Shown: positions 1 to 8,596 of the stretch, in pieces
How positions within the stretch are numbered: the stretch's first letter is position 1
How the letters are laid out: the number at the start of each line of letters is the position of its first letter
Source of the DNA: Alphaproteobacteria bacterium
GTDB lineage: Bacteria > Pseudomonadota > Alphaproteobacteria > Sphingomonadales > Sphingomonadaceae
Length of the DNA: 10,584 nt
Reading direction: 5' to 3'
NCBI GenBank assembly: GCA_016650315.1
Contig: JAENVZ010000142.1
Location: forward strand, 1-10,584
Translations under genes and position numbers: made by a program
Notes under the pieces: generated by a model
Database searches by the model: none
What the model saw: the letters and a program-made list of their open reading frames with translations, nothing else
Told to the model about the DNA's origin: nothing

Positions 1-12
1 ATCAGGTGACAT
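1..12 (-). CDS. Start of an unidentified gene leaving the window on the minus strand (partial, 4 codons)
   Basis: Only the first four codons (Met-Ser-Pro-Asp) are inside the window, so the product cannot be identified. The start is supported by a strong Shine-Dalgarno sequence AAGGAGG (complement of 17-23) four bases before the ATG. A TTGACA-like -35 hexamer lies on the same strand at 59-54, but I see no good -10 at the right spacing. The gene lies downstream of rlmN in the same direction, but the hairpin at 68-93 separates them, so it is probably transcribed on its own. The call rests on the ribosome binding site and would fail if the frame closed soon beyond the edge. Confidence 0.5.
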
Positions 13-67
13 GCGGCCTCCTTGCCTGCTCTTGTCATCCTTTCGCGGAGCACTGTCAAAAAGTTAG

Positions 68-93
68 GTGACGGGGGGCGTCACATTTTTCTT
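68..93. terminator. Candidate intrinsic terminator, possibly bidirectional, at the rlmN 3' end
   Basis: A perfect 6-bp stem (GTGACG at 68-73, CGTCAC at 79-84) encloses a five-base loop. On the plus strand it is followed by ATTTTTCTT. On the minus strand it is followed by CTAACTTTTTG, so it has U-rich tails in both directions. Reading from rlmN, the hairpin lies just after the TAA at 94-92, as expected for its terminator. The stem is short, so efficiency is uncertain. Confidence 0.55.
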
Positions 94-1330
94 ACCCCAA
101 CGCGGCCTGCTTTTCTTCGGCCAGCCGGTCGAGTTCGGCGCGGCTTTTCTTTTCGCTTGCCGACTTTAATTGTCCGCAGGCGGCCATGATGTCGCGGCCG
201 CGCGGCGTGCGGATGGGGGCGGAAATGCCTGCTTTGAAAATGATGTTGCTGAAGGTTCTGATTCGTTCCGGGCTGGAACATTCATACATCGCGCCGGGCC
301 AGGGGTTGAAGGGGATCAGGTTCACCTTGGCCGGCAGCTTGTAATGTTTGATCAGGCGGATCAGTTCGCGCGCGTCCGCGTCGCTGTCATTCTTGTCCTT
401 CAACATCACATATTCAAAGGTGATGCGCCGCGCATTGCTGGCGCGCGGATAGTCGGCGCAGGCCTGCAACAGTTCTTCAATGCCATATTTGCGGTTGATC
501 GGGACGATTTCGTCACGGATTTCATTCGTCACCGCGTGGAGCGAAACCGCCAGATTGACGCCAATTTCCCTCGCCGCGCGCGCCATCATCGGCACGACGC
601 CGCTGGTGGAAAGGGTGATCCGGCGACGGGAAAGCGATAGGCCATCGCCATCCATGACGATTTTCAATGCGTCGCGGACATGCTCGAAATTATAGAGCGG
701 CTCACCCATGCCCATCATGACGATGTTGGTCAGCATCCGTCCGTCCGCCTGATATTGCGGGGCGTCGTCGTCTTCCTCTTCATCATTGGACGCGGCCATA
801 TTCCCCTTTGGCCATTCGCCCAGTGCGTCGCGGGCCAGCATGACCTGACCCACGATTTCGCCCGGCGTCAGGTTGCGGACAAGGCGCATCGTGCCAGTGT
901 GGCAGAAACGGCAGTTGAGGGTGCAGCCGACCTGACTGGACACACATAGCGTGCCCCGGTCTGCGTCGGGGATGAAGACCATTTCATAGTCCTGCCCATC
1001 GTCCGACCGCAGCAGCCATTTGCGCGTGCCGTCCGTCGAAACCTGCGCCTCCACGACTTGCGGGCGGCCGACGATGAAACGCTCCGTCATCCAGCCGCGC
1101 ATCGGCTTGGCGAGGTCCGTCATGCGTTCGAAATCGGTTTCGCCGCGATGGTAGAGCCAGTGGAATAGCTGCTTGGAACGGAGCTTGGCCTGCTTGGCAT
1201 CAAGGTCAGCTTCTTCAAGGCAGTCACGTATTTGCGCCTTGTTGAGGCCGAGAAGGTCAACACGGCCATCCTCGCGCGGGGTGACGGCGCGCGGCACGGG
1301 CACGGGATCGATATGTCCGGGAATCTGCAT
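92..1330 (-). CDS. rlmN: Dual-specificity 23S rRNA (adenine2503-C2) / tRNA (adenine37-C2) methyltransferase RlmN
   Basis: A cytoplasmic radical-SAM enzyme that methylates C2 of A2503 in 23S rRNA and, in characterised homologues, of A37 in some tRNAs. The 412-residue protein has the radical-SAM cluster motif C136-x3-C140-x2-C143 within [13 protein letters not shown], the GMGEP motif near 207-211, and two cysteines placed like the E. coli catalytic pair: C129 (in TLCVSSQ) and C385 (in MAACGQL), the latter carrying the methyl in the family mechanism. The ATG at 1330-1328 is chosen because the family N-terminus begins about here. The frame stays open to 1486, but that extension is translated repeat and spacer DNA. 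No strong Shine-Dalgarno sequence precedes the chosen ATG. An acidic insertion, with EEEDDD at about 184-189, separates the cluster motif from GMGEP. It follows the IalB-family gene on the same strand, with a repeat-bearing spacer between them. Confidence 0.96.
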   Translation of the reverse strand: MQIPGHIDPVPVPRAVTPREDGRVDLLGLNKAQIRDCLEEADLDAKQAKLRSKQLFHWLYHRGETDFERMTDLAKPMRGWMTERFIVGRPQVVEAQVSTDGTRKWLLRSDDGQDYEMVFIPDADRGTLCVSSQVGCTLNCRFCHTGTMRLVRNLTPGEIVGQVMLARDALGEWPKGNMAASNDEEEDDDAPQYQADGRMLTNIVMMGMGEPLYNFEHVRDALKIVMDGDGLSLSRRRITLSTSGVVPMMARAAREIGVNLAVSLHAVTNEIRDEIVPINRKYGIEELLQACADYPRASNARRITFEYVMLKDKNDSDADARELIRLIKHYKLPAKVNLIPFNPWPGAMYECSSPERIRTFSNIIFKAGISAPIRTPRGRDIMAACGQLKSASEKKSRAELDRLAEEKQAALG

Positions 1331-1389
1331 GGCGCGCCTATAGTGAGAATCGCCGCGAAACACTAGAGAGTAAGGTTCTCGTCTCCTTG

Positions 1390-1507
1390 CCGTTCGGTTC
1401 GAGCAGTATCGAGCCTGTCGAGATGCGGCCGTCGAGAACCGCCAAGTGACGCCAGGTTTCTCGACTTCGGTTCTCGGCAAGCCCAAACCTGCGCTCGAAA
1501 CAAACGG
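1390..1507. repeat. Imperfect inverted-repeat element (REP-like, family B) between rlmN and the IalB-family gene
   Basis: The outer arms CCGTTCGGTTCGAGC (1390-1404) and the complement of 1493-1507 (CCGTTTGTTTCGAGC) match at 13 of 15 positions. An inner pair (GAGAACC at 1434-1440, GGTTCTC at 1469-1475) is perfect. The core at 1408-1421, read on the minus strand, is TCGACAGGCTCGAT. It differs by one base from TCGACAAGCTCGAT at 5572-5585, so the two sites look like diverged copies of one family. No convincing gene lies here; the open frames through it are extensions of rlmN or shadows. Confidence 0.55.
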
Positions 1508-1519
1508 GAAAGAGTGCGG

Positions 1520-2011
1520 TCAATCCGACCGAACGCAGCCCAAAGCCGCCGCGTCGATGGCGCTGGCCGCACCGCGCAGGGCGTAGACATCGGTGAAGGG
1601 TGCGCCGTTTTTGGCAACGGTCTGAACGCTCATGCTGTTGCCCGACCGGATGGCGGCGATAATGGCGGCATCGACCCTTTTGTCCGGTGCCCAGGCATCG
1701 GCGCCACCGGCGATGAGGGTGAAGCGTCGTTCGCCAATACTGAGCGTGATTTCCGCATCCAGGGCTTTTTCGTGGCTGATACGGAAATGCACCTGTCCGC
1801 GCAGGCCCTTTTTCGGCCAGAAACCAATGGCGGCAAAGGGGCGCCAGCGCAACTCGCGATTGCCATTCACTGGTTGGGAAATGGCAAAGCAGCGCGGCAT
1901 TTCGGCATCATGGAAAGCGCCCCAGCGTTCGTAAACGCCCAGCGATTCCCGCGCATGTGCCGGTGCGGGAACGGCAAGCGCCAATGCAAGAAAAAGGACC
2001 GCGCATTTCAT
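1520..2011 (-). CDS. Secreted invasion-associated locus B (IalB) family protein
   Basis: A 163-residue exported protein. Residues 1-20 form a signal peptide: K2, a hydrophobic run LFLALALAV, and a likely signal-peptidase I site after AHA at 18-20. The mature part has the IalB-like pattern: an aromatic YERWGAF near 27-33 followed by PRC (C41), a basic FWPKKGLRG segment near 64-72, and a C-terminal ALGC (C159). The two mature-region cysteines C41 and C159 could form a disulfide. Family members are small periplasmic or surface proteins; the name comes from Bartonella, and a role in invasion should not be assumed here. The ATG at 2011-2009 is chosen because the signal peptide starts there; upstream in-frame starts add a non-signal-like extension. 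The Shine-Dalgarno sequence is weak. A TAATAA-like -10 lies at 2037-2032, but the nearest -35 is 19 bases away. The gene is divergent from dnaN. Confidence 0.82.
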   Translation of the reverse strand: MKCAVLFLALALAVPAPAHARESLGVYERWGAFHDAEMPRCFAISQPVNGNRELRWRPFAAIGFWPKKGLRGQVHFRISHEKALDAEITLSIGERRFTLIAGGADAWAPDKRVDAAIIAAIRSGNSMSVQTVAKNGAPFTDVYALRGAASAIDAAALGCVRSD

Positions 2012-2179
2012 TTGAATGTCACCAAGCGCAATTATTACGTCTTTGCAAGCATCTGTGCGCAAAAGCATGCCGTGCACGCTTGCCCCGTTCATCATAGCTG
2101 GTAATGAAGGAAGAGAATCCTTTCACCATACTGGCCGTCCATGCCGACGGCCCGGTCAGATTAGAAGCGGGAACAGGGA

Positions 2180-3292
2180 ATGAAGGCGACAATCGAACGC
2201 GCAACGCTGCTCAAAAGTTTGAGCCACGTGCAATCGGTGGTGGAACGGCGGAACACCATTCCCATCCTGTCCAACGTGTTGATCGAAGCGACGTCGGACG
2301 GCGCGATCAAGCTGATGGCGACCGACCTTGATCTGCAGATCGTCGATACGGTGCAGGCCGCCGTCGATACGCCGGGTTCGACCACCGTGTCGGCGCATAC
2401 CTTGTTCGATATTGTGCGCAAGCTACCCGAAGGAAGCCAGGTTTCCCTGAATGCGGCCGAAGGCAAGATGCAGGTCAATGCGGGGCGTGCGCGCTTCAGC
2501 CTGCAGACGCTGCCGCGCGACGATTTTCCGGTGATCGCGGAAGGCGACCTGCCGGTCAGTTTCGAATTGCCCGCAGCGACGCTGATCCAGATCATCGACA
2601 AGACTCGCTTTGCGATCTCGACAGAAGAAACCCGCTATTATCTGAACGGCATCTTCTTCCATGTGTCGGATGAGGCGCAACCGGTGCTGAAGGCCGCGGC
2701 GACCGACGGGCACCGCCTTGCCCGCGTCACCGTGCCCCGGCCCGATGGGGCAGAGGGGATGCCCGACATCATCATTCCCCGCAAATGCATCGCCGAATTG
2801 CGCAAGCTGCTCGATGAAGTCGATGGCGGCGTGCTGGTGGATCTGAGCGCGACCAAGATTCGTTTCAGCCTTGGCAACGCGATCCTGACCAGCAAGCTGA
2901 TCGACGGGACGTTCCCGGATTACAGCCGCGTCATTCCGACCGGCAATGACAAGCTGCTGAAAATCGACCCGCGCAGCTTTGAGGAAGGCGTCGATCGCGT
3001 CGCCACCATCGCCACGGAAAAGACTCGCGCGGTCAAAATGGCGCTCGACCGCGACAAGATCACCCTGTCCGTCAGCAGCCCGGAAAACGGCACGGCGGCG
3101 GAAGAGGTGCCGGGCGACTATAATGCCGACAGCTTCGAAATCGGCTTTAACGCCCGCTACCTGCTCGACATCCTGCAACAGATGCAGGGCGATCTGATCG
3201 AACTGCATCTGGCCGATGCGGCTGCGCCAACTCTGCTGCGGGAAAATGACAAGAGCGCCGCGCTCTATGTGTTGATGCCGATGCGGGTGTAA
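2180..3292 (+). CDS. dnaN: DNA polymerase III subunit beta (sliding clamp)
   Basis: The ring-shaped processivity factor of the replicase; it dimerises around DNA and binds polymerases, ligase, mismatch repair and other clamp-binding proteins. At 370 residues it has normal family length (about 366 in E. coli) and three repeated clamp domains, roughly 1-120, 129-244 and 245-370. Recognisable segments are TDGHRLA (175-181), which helps build the hydrophobic binding cleft, GTFPDYSRVIP (243-253), and the C-terminal YVLMPMRV close to the canonical ending. The ATG follows a purine-rich stretch (AGCGGGAACAGGGA) that can act as ribosome binding site. I see no clear promoter in the 168 bases shared with the divergent IalB-family gene. 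dnaA and recF are not next to it, so this is not the classical dnaA-dnaN origin cluster. Confidence 0.98.
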   Translation: MKATIERATLLKSLSHVQSVVERRNTIPILSNVLIEATSDGAIKLMATDLDLQIVDTVQAAVDTPGSTTVSAHTLFDIVRKLPEGSQVSLNAAEGKMQVNAGRARFSLQTLPRDDFPVIAEGDLPVSFELPAATLIQIIDKTRFAISTEETRYYLNGIFFHVSDEAQPVLKAAATDGHRLARVTVPRPDGAEGMPDIIIPRKCIAELRKLLDEVDGGVLVDLSATKIRFSLGNAILTSKLIDGTFPDYSRVIPTGNDKLLKIDPRSFEEGVDRVATIATEKTRAVKMALDRDKITLSVSSPENGTAAEEVPGDYNADSFEIGFNARYLLDILQQMQGDLIELHLADAAAPTLLRENDKSAALYVLMPMRV

Positions 3293-3320
3293 AGCGAACG
3301 GCGGGCTACGACCCTCATTT

Positions 3321-3411
3321 CGTCATTCCCGCGAAGGCGGGAATCCAGTTCCTGAATGTTTGGTTTGCGAAAGGCGCCGGGAGATGGATTCCTGCCTTCG
3401 CGGGAATGACG
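3321..3411. repeat. Inverted doublet of a 27-base palindromic repeat (REPIN-like, family A)
   Basis: The left unit (3321-3347) and the right unit (3385-3411) are inverted copies that differ at one base of 27, separated by 37 bases with no gene. Each unit holds a hairpin: TTCCCGC-GAAG-GCGGGAA at 3326-3343, and a 7-bp stem with one G-T wobble at 3389-3406. The whole doublet could also fold into one 27-bp stem. The unit's TCCA tail points inward in both copies. The hairpin core is the same family as the ends of the GIY-YIG cassette at 9825-10185. The doublet begins 28 bases after the dnaN stop and might slow or end dnaN transcription, but there is no T run typical of an intrinsic terminator. Confidence 0.9.
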
Positions 3412-3459
3412 GTACATGGCCTTTAAGGCGCGCCAAAACCGGTGCCGACGCCCCCACTA

Positions 3460-3489
3460 TTGCACTTGCGAATGAATTGCAAAGATAAT
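3460..3489 (+). promoter_or_regulatory. Candidate sigma-70-type promoter for the mdh-suc cluster
   Basis: A near-consensus -10 (GATAAT, 3484-3489) lies 18 bases after a weak -35 (TTGCAC, 3460-3465). The predicted start near 3496 would give a leader of about 95 bases before mdh. The site lies in the only long spacer upstream of the cluster, after the repeat doublet. The -35 matches poorly, so the call rests mostly on the -10 and the position. Confidence 0.4.
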
Positions 3490-3536
3490 CCTTGAATCAC
3501 GCTTTTCGGCGGTTGAACTCTCCTTCGTTTACGCCT

Positions 3537-4555
<1,019 letters not shown>

Positions 4556-4564
4556 TTGATTTTA

Positions 4565-4622
4565 CAATCCTCCCCAGGAAATTGATGTGCGTCTGGTTGA
4601 GGATTGGAAACTGAGCTTCCAA
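4565..4622 (+). promoter_or_regulatory. Two overlapping alternative hairpins in the mdh-sucD spacer
   Basis: Hairpin 1 pairs CAATCCTC (4565-4572) with GAGGATTG (4599-4606), with a nested CCAG/CTGG pair (4574-4577, 4593-4596). Hairpin 2 pairs TTGGAA (4604-4609) with TTCCAA (4617-4622). The two share 4604-4606, so they cannot both form fully. Hairpin 2 lies just upstream of the sucD ribosome binding site (AAGGA, about 4630-4634). Stems of this size can arise by chance, so a regulatory role is only a suggestion. Confidence 0.3.
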
Positions 4623-4643
4623 CAAAATTAAGGACGGACTTAG

Positions 4644-5537
4644 ATGTCAATTCTCATAAACAAGAATACCAAGGTTATTACCCAGGGAATGACCGGTGCC
4701 ACCGGCACGTTCCACACGGAACAGGCGCTGGCCTATGGTACGCAGATGGTCGGCGGCGTGACGCCTGGCAAGGGCGGTACGACCCATATCGGTCTGCCGA
4801 TGTTCGACACGGTGTTGGAAGCCAAGCAGGCCACCGGTGCAGACGCCAGCGTCATTTATGTTCCGCCTCCCTTCGCGGCCGATTCGATCCTGGAAGCGAT
4901 CGATGCGGAAGTTCCGCTGATCGTGTGCATCACCGAAGGCATTCCTGTGCTGGACATGGTGCGCGTGAAGCGGGCGCTGACGGGCAGCAAGTCACGCCTG
5001 ATCGGTCCGAACTGCCCCGGCGTGCTGACCCCCAACGAATGCAAGATCGGTATCATGCCCGGCAGCATCTTCCTGAAGGGTAGTGTTGGCGTCGTGTCGC
5101 GTTCAGGTACGCTTACCTATGAAGCGGTGCACCAGACGACGGCGGTTGGTCTGGGTCAGACCACAGCGGTCGGCATTGGCGGCGATCCCGTCAATGGCAC
5201 CAACTTCATTGATGTGCTGAAACTGTTCATGGCTGACGATGCCACCGAATCGATCATCATGATCGGTGAAATCGGCGGCAGCGCCGAGGAAGAAGCAGCG
5301 CAGTTCATCGCTGACGAAGCCAAGCGTGGACGCAAAAAGCCTATGGTTGGCTTCATCGCGGGCCGCACAGCGCCTCCGGGCCGCCGGATGGGCCATGCCG
5401 GTGCTATCGTGTCAGGCCGCCAGGGCGGTGCGGACGACAAGATTGCCGCCATGGAAGCCGCAGGCATCCGTGTATCCCCCAGCCCGTCGGAGCTTGGCAC
5501 AACGCTTGCCGCGTTGTTGAAGGGTGTTCCTGCGTAA
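4644..5537 (+). CDS. sucD: Succinyl-CoA synthetase (succinate-CoA ligase) subunit alpha
   Basis: With the beta subunit (SucC) it converts succinyl-CoA, nucleoside diphosphate and phosphate to succinate, NTP and CoA, the substrate-level phosphorylation step of the TCA cycle. The 297-residue protein has an N-terminal CoA-binding Rossmann domain (about 4-100, with the TQGMTGATG turn at 13-21), the GPNCPG segment (121-126) with a CoA-site cysteine at C124, E209 in GEIGG, and the phosphohistidine motif [10 protein letters not shown] with H251. These correspond to the E. coli alpha-subunit active site. The ATG is preceded by AAGGAC at suitable spacing. The gene follows mdh after 88 bases, and the partner sucC, often directly upstream in other bacteria, is absent from the window. 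A repeat-bearing spacer separates it from sucA. Confidence 0.97.
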   Translation: MSILINKNTKVITQGMTGATGTFHTEQALAYGTQMVGGVTPGKGGTTHIGLPMFDTVLEAKQATGADASVIYVPPPFAADSILEAIDAEVPLIVCITEGIPVLDMVRVKRALTGSKSRLIGPNCPGVLTPNECKIGIMPGSIFLKGSVGVVSRSGTLTYEAVHQTTAVGLGQTTAVGIGGDPVNGTNFIDVLKLFMADDATESIIMIGEIGGSAEEEAAQFIADEAKRGRKKPMVGFIAGRTAPPGRRMGHAGAIVSGRQGGADDKIAAMEAAGIRVSPSPSELGTTLAALLKGVPA

Positions 5538-5549
5538 AGCTACAAATAC

Positions 5550-5604
5550 CCGCTCGTGCTGAGTAGGGGCTTCGACAAGCTCGATGGCTACTCAGTACGA
5601 ACGG
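5550..5604. repeat. REP-like palindromic element (family B) between sucD and sucA
   Basis: CCGCTCGTGCTGAGTAG (5550-5566) and the complement of 5588-5604 (CCGTTCGTACTGAGTAG) match at 15 of 17 positions. Both differences can still pair as G-U or A-C type contacts in at least one strand. The central TCGACAAGCTCGAT (5572-5585) recurs with one change, inverted, at 1408-1421. The element begins 12 bases after the sucD stop and 68 bases before sucA. In RNA it would form a long stem-loop inside the operon transcript and could alter relative expression of mdh-sucD and sucAB. No T run follows it. Confidence 0.75.
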
Positions 5605-5671
5605 TTGGAATCAGGATTGTTGCGTTCCAGACGTTCTAGGTCTGTCGGTCAGCCTATCAAGGACAAGTCAC

Positions 5672-8587
5672 ATGGGTTTTGAGGGTCAGGATTTCGATAG
5701 CATCGAGGGGGTAAGCCCGTCTTTCGTCGAATCGCTCTATCGCCAGTTCACCGCTAACCCAAACAGTGTCGCACCTGAATGGCAGCGTTGGTTTGATGGG
5801 CTGGAGGGCAGCGTTTCAGGGCCAAGTTGGCAGCGGAAAGACTGGCCGGTTGCAGCAACCGATAGCCTGACTGCCGCACTTGATCCTATGCAAATGACCG
5901 CTGTAGCGACGCCGGTCGCTGGCAAACCAGGCAAGGTTGGCGTCTCCGCCGCTGATATTGAGTCTGCCGCTGGTGACAGTATTCGCGCGATGATGTTGAT
6001 CCGCACCTATCGCGTGCGTGGGCACCTGGCCGCCCATCTTGACCCGCTGGGCCTTTTGAAGCGTGAACTTCCCGCCGACTTAACCCCGGAATATCATGGT
6101 TTTACCGGCACGGATCTTGACAAGCCTGTCTATCTTGGCGGGGCGCTGGGCCTTGAAATGGCGACCGTGCGTGAACTGGTGGACATATTGCGCGCCAATT
6201 ATTGCAGCAATGTCGGCCTGGAATATATGCATATCTCCGATGTGGAGGAGCGCCGCTTTTTGCAGGAGCGGATGGAAGGCCGCGACAAGGCCATCGATTT
6301 TACGCCGGAGGGCAAGAAGGCGATTCTGTCGAAGGTGATCCACGCCGAGCAATATGAGAAATTTCTCGGCAAAAAATATGTCGGGACCAAGCGTTTTGGC
6401 CTCGATGGCGGCGAATCCATGATCCCGGCGCTGGAAAGCGTCATCAAATATGGCAGCCAGTTTGGTGTACGTGAGATCGTCTATGGCATGGCGCATCGCG
6501 GCCGTTTGAACGTGCTCGCCAATGTGATGGCGAAAGGCTTTCGCGTCATATTCCACGAATTTTCGGGCGGCACCGCCAATCCCGAAGATGTCGGCGGTTC
6601 AGGCGATGTCAAATATCACCTCGGCACCTCCACCGACCGGGAGTTCGACGGTATCAATGTTCATATGTCGCTGGTCCCGAACCCGTCGCATCTGGAAACG
6701 GTCGATCCGGTGGTGCTGGGCAAGGTCCGCGCGCAACAGGTGATCCGCGACGACCTTTCGCAGCATAAGGAAGTGCTGCCCGTCCTTATCCATGGCGACG
6801 CGGCCTTTGCGGGGCAAGGAATCGTCTGGGAATGCCTCGGCTTTTCCGGCATTCGCGGATATAATACCGGCGGGTGCATCCACTTCATCGTCAACAATCA
6901 GGTGGGCTTTACCACCTCGCCGCAGTTCGCCCGCTCCTCGCCCTATCCCAGTGATGTGGCAAAGGGCGTGCAGGCGCCGATCTTCCACGTGAACGGCGAT
7001 GATCCCGAAGCAGTGACCTTCGCCTGCAAGATGGCGATCGAGTTCCGCCAGACCTTCCACCGCGACATCGTAATCGACATGTGGTGCTATCGCCGCTTTG
7101 GCCATAACGAAGGTGACGAACCGAGCTTTACCCAGCCGCTGATGTACAAGGAAATCCGCCAGCATCCACCGGTCAGTGCCGTTTATGCGGCGCGGTTGGA
7201 ACAGGAAGGTGTGATTGACGAGAGCTTTGCCGCAGGTATCACCCATGAATTCACCCAGCATCTGGAAGAGGAATTCGAGGCCGCAAAAAGCTACAAGCCC
7301 AACAAGGCGGACTGGTTTGCCGGGCGCTGGTCGGGTTTGCACCAGCCCGCCGACATTGAAACGGCGCGGCAGAATGTCGATACGGCGATTGAAAAGAAGC
7401 TGCTCGACAGCCTTGGCCGCACGCTCACCACGGTGCCCAAGGCCGTCAACGTCCACAAGACGCTGCGCCGTATATTGGAACAGAAAGCCGCGATGTTCAG
7501 CAGCGGCGGGGGTTTCGACTGGGCAACCGGCGAGGCGCTGGCGTTCGGTGGTCTCATCTCCGAAGGCTATAATGTCCGCCTGTCCGGTCAGGATTCCGGG
7601 CGTGGCACATTCAGTCAGCGGCACAGCGTCTGGGTCGATCAGGACACCGAAGCCAAATATATTCCGCTCACCACCGTGCCGCATGGCCAGTTTGAGGTGC
7701 TGGACAGCCCGCTGTCCGAATATGGTGTGCTGGGTTTCGAATATGGTTATGCCATGGCCGACCCCAAGACGCTGGTCCTGTGGGAAGCACAATTCGGTGA
7801 TTTTGCCAATGGCGCGCAGATCATTATCGACCAGTATATCGCCTCGTCCGAGTCCAAATGGCTGCGTGCCAATGGCCTGGTCCTGCTGTTGCCGCATGGT
7901 TATGAAGGGCAGGGGCCAGAGCACAGTTCGGCGCGTCTGGAGCGTTTCCTGCAACTGTGCGCGGAGGGCAATATCCAGGTTGCCAACTGCACCACTCCTG
8001 CGAATTATTTTCACATCCTACGCCGCCAGATGCTGCGGTCCTTCCGCAAACCGCTGATCATCATGACGCCCAAGTCGCTACTCCGGCACAAGATGGCGGT
8101 GTCGAAGGCGGAAGACTTCATTGGCGACACGCATTTCATGCGCATCCTGTCGGACACCAATGGAGCAAAGGATGAGGATACAAAGCGGCTGGTGCTCTGC
8201 ACCGGCAAGGTTGCCTATGACCTGATCGAAGCGCGCGATGCGGCGAGTGACAAGAATACGCAGATCGTCCGTATCGAGCAGCTTTACCCCTTCCCGGCCG
8301 AACCGCTGATCATGCGCCTGAAGAGCATGGTGAACCTTGAGGAAGTCGTCTGGGCGCAGGAAGAGCCGAAGAATAACGGCGCATGGTTCTTCGTCGAACC
8401 GTTCATCGAATATTGTCTGACCGAAGCTGGCGTGGCTCCCCAGCGCGCCCGTTATGCCGGTCGTAAGGCATCCGCCTCCCCCGCTACCGGCCTTGCCAAG
8501 CGTCACGTCGCCGAACAGGGCGCGCTGGTCGCCGATGCGCTGGGCCACAGCGTCCGTGAAGAAATTAAACGCCAGCAGAAGGGTTGA
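5672..8587 (+). CDS. sucA: 2-oxoglutarate dehydrogenase E1 component (thiamine diphosphate-dependent)
   Basis: Decarboxylates 2-oxoglutarate and transfers the succinyl group to the lipoyl arm of E2 (SucB), committing carbon to succinyl-CoA. The 971-residue protein has: an N-terminal E2-binding-type segment with FVESLYRQF (18-26) and PEWQRWF (35-41); the first thiamine-diphosphate domain, about 220-540, with GMAHRGRLN (272-280), HGDAAFAGQG (374-383) and the closing NN (408-409) of the GD-x(n)-NN cofactor motif, then RRFGHNEGDEPSFTQP (474-489); the transketolase-like pyrimidine-binding domain, about 615-815, with SGQDSGRGTFSQRH (638-651) and GFEYGYA (688-694), where E690 is the likely cofactor-activating glutamate; and the family C-terminal domain, about 818-968. 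It carries no fused E2 domain, so it is a classical E1. The ATG follows AAGGA (5659-5663) by eight bases. sucB starts nine bases after the stop. Confidence 0.98.
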   Translation: MGFEGQDFDSIEGVSPSFVESLYRQFTANPNSVAPEWQRWFDGLEGSVSGPSWQRKDWPVAATDSLTAALDPMQMTAVATPVAGKPGKVGVSAADIESAAGDSIRAMMLIRTYRVRGHLAAHLDPLGLLKRELPADLTPEYHGFTGTDLDKPVYLGGALGLEMATVRELVDILRANYCSNVGLEYMHISDVEERRFLQERMEGRDKAIDFTPEGKKAILSKVIHAEQYEKFLGKKYVGTKRFGLDGGESMIPALESVIKYGSQFGVREIVYGMAHRGRLNVLANVMAKGFRVIFHEFSGGTANPEDVGGSGDVKYHLGTSTDREFDGINVHMSLVPNPSHLETVDPVVLGKVRAQQVIRDDLSQHKEVLPVLIHGDAAFAGQGIVWECLGFSGIRGYNTGGCIHFIVNNQVGFTTSPQFARSSPYPSDVAKGVQAPIFHVNGDDPEAVTFACKMAIEFRQTFHRDIVIDMWCYRRFGHNEGDEPSFTQPLMYKEIRQHPPVSAVYAARLEQEGVIDESFAAGITHEFTQHLEEEFEAAKSYKPNKADWFAGRWSGLHQPADIETARQNVDTAIEKKLLDSLGRTLTTVPKAVNVHKTLRRILEQKAAMFSSGGGFDWATGEALAFGGLISEGYNVRLSGQDSGRGTFSQRHSVWVDQDTEAKYIPLTTVPHGQFEVLDSPLSEYGVLGFEYGYAMADPKTLVLWEAQFGDFANGAQIIIDQYIASSESKWLRANGLVLLLPHGYEGQGPEHSSARLERFLQLCAEGNIQVANCTTPANYFHILRRQMLRSFRKPLIIMTPKSLLRHKMAVSKAEDFIGDTHFMRILSDTNGAKDEDTKRLVLCTGKVAYDLIEARDAASDKNTQIVRIEQLYPFPAEPLIMRLKSMVNLEEVVWAQEEPKNNGAWFFVEPFIEYCLTEAGVAPQRARYAGRKASASPATGLAKRHVAEQGALVADALGHSVREEIKRQQKG

Positions 8588-8596
8588 TCCAAGACC

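Noticed and set aside
1328..1352. CTCACTATAGG on the minus strand just upstream of rlmN, like the 3' half of a T7 promoter
   Set aside because: Only this 11-base part matches; the upstream half of the phage promoter is absent. Treated as chance in natural sequence.
1514..2104. A 196-codon plus-strand open frame over the IalB-family gene
   Set aside because: The minus-strand frame has a signal peptide and family motifs. This one is its shadow, with no recognisable product and no good ribosome binding site.
3321..3411. CRISPR-like repeat-spacer structure
   Set aside because: There are only two copies and they are inverted, not direct, with no cas genes nearby. They are dispersed palindromes.
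3427..3434. GGCGCGCC, an 8-base rare-cutter palindrome, also present at 1331-1338
   Set aside because: Such palindromes are expected now and then in high-G+C DNA, and nothing around them suggests vector or engineered sequence.
3472..3495. A seven-residue leader peptide starting at ATG 3472
   Set aside because: It overlaps the predicted -10 and so would be upstream of the transcript start. It has no ribosome binding site or suggestive codon run.
4556..4643. Possible remnant of sucC between mdh and sucD
   Set aside because: The 88 bases contain no recognisable SucC segment in any frame and mostly form the two small stems, so there is no evidence of a decayed gene.
6599..8014. A 471-codon open frame on the minus strand inside sucA
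   Set aside because: It lies wholly antisense to strongly conserved sucA sequence, resembles no family I know, and is the kind of shadow frame expected in high-G+C coding DNA.
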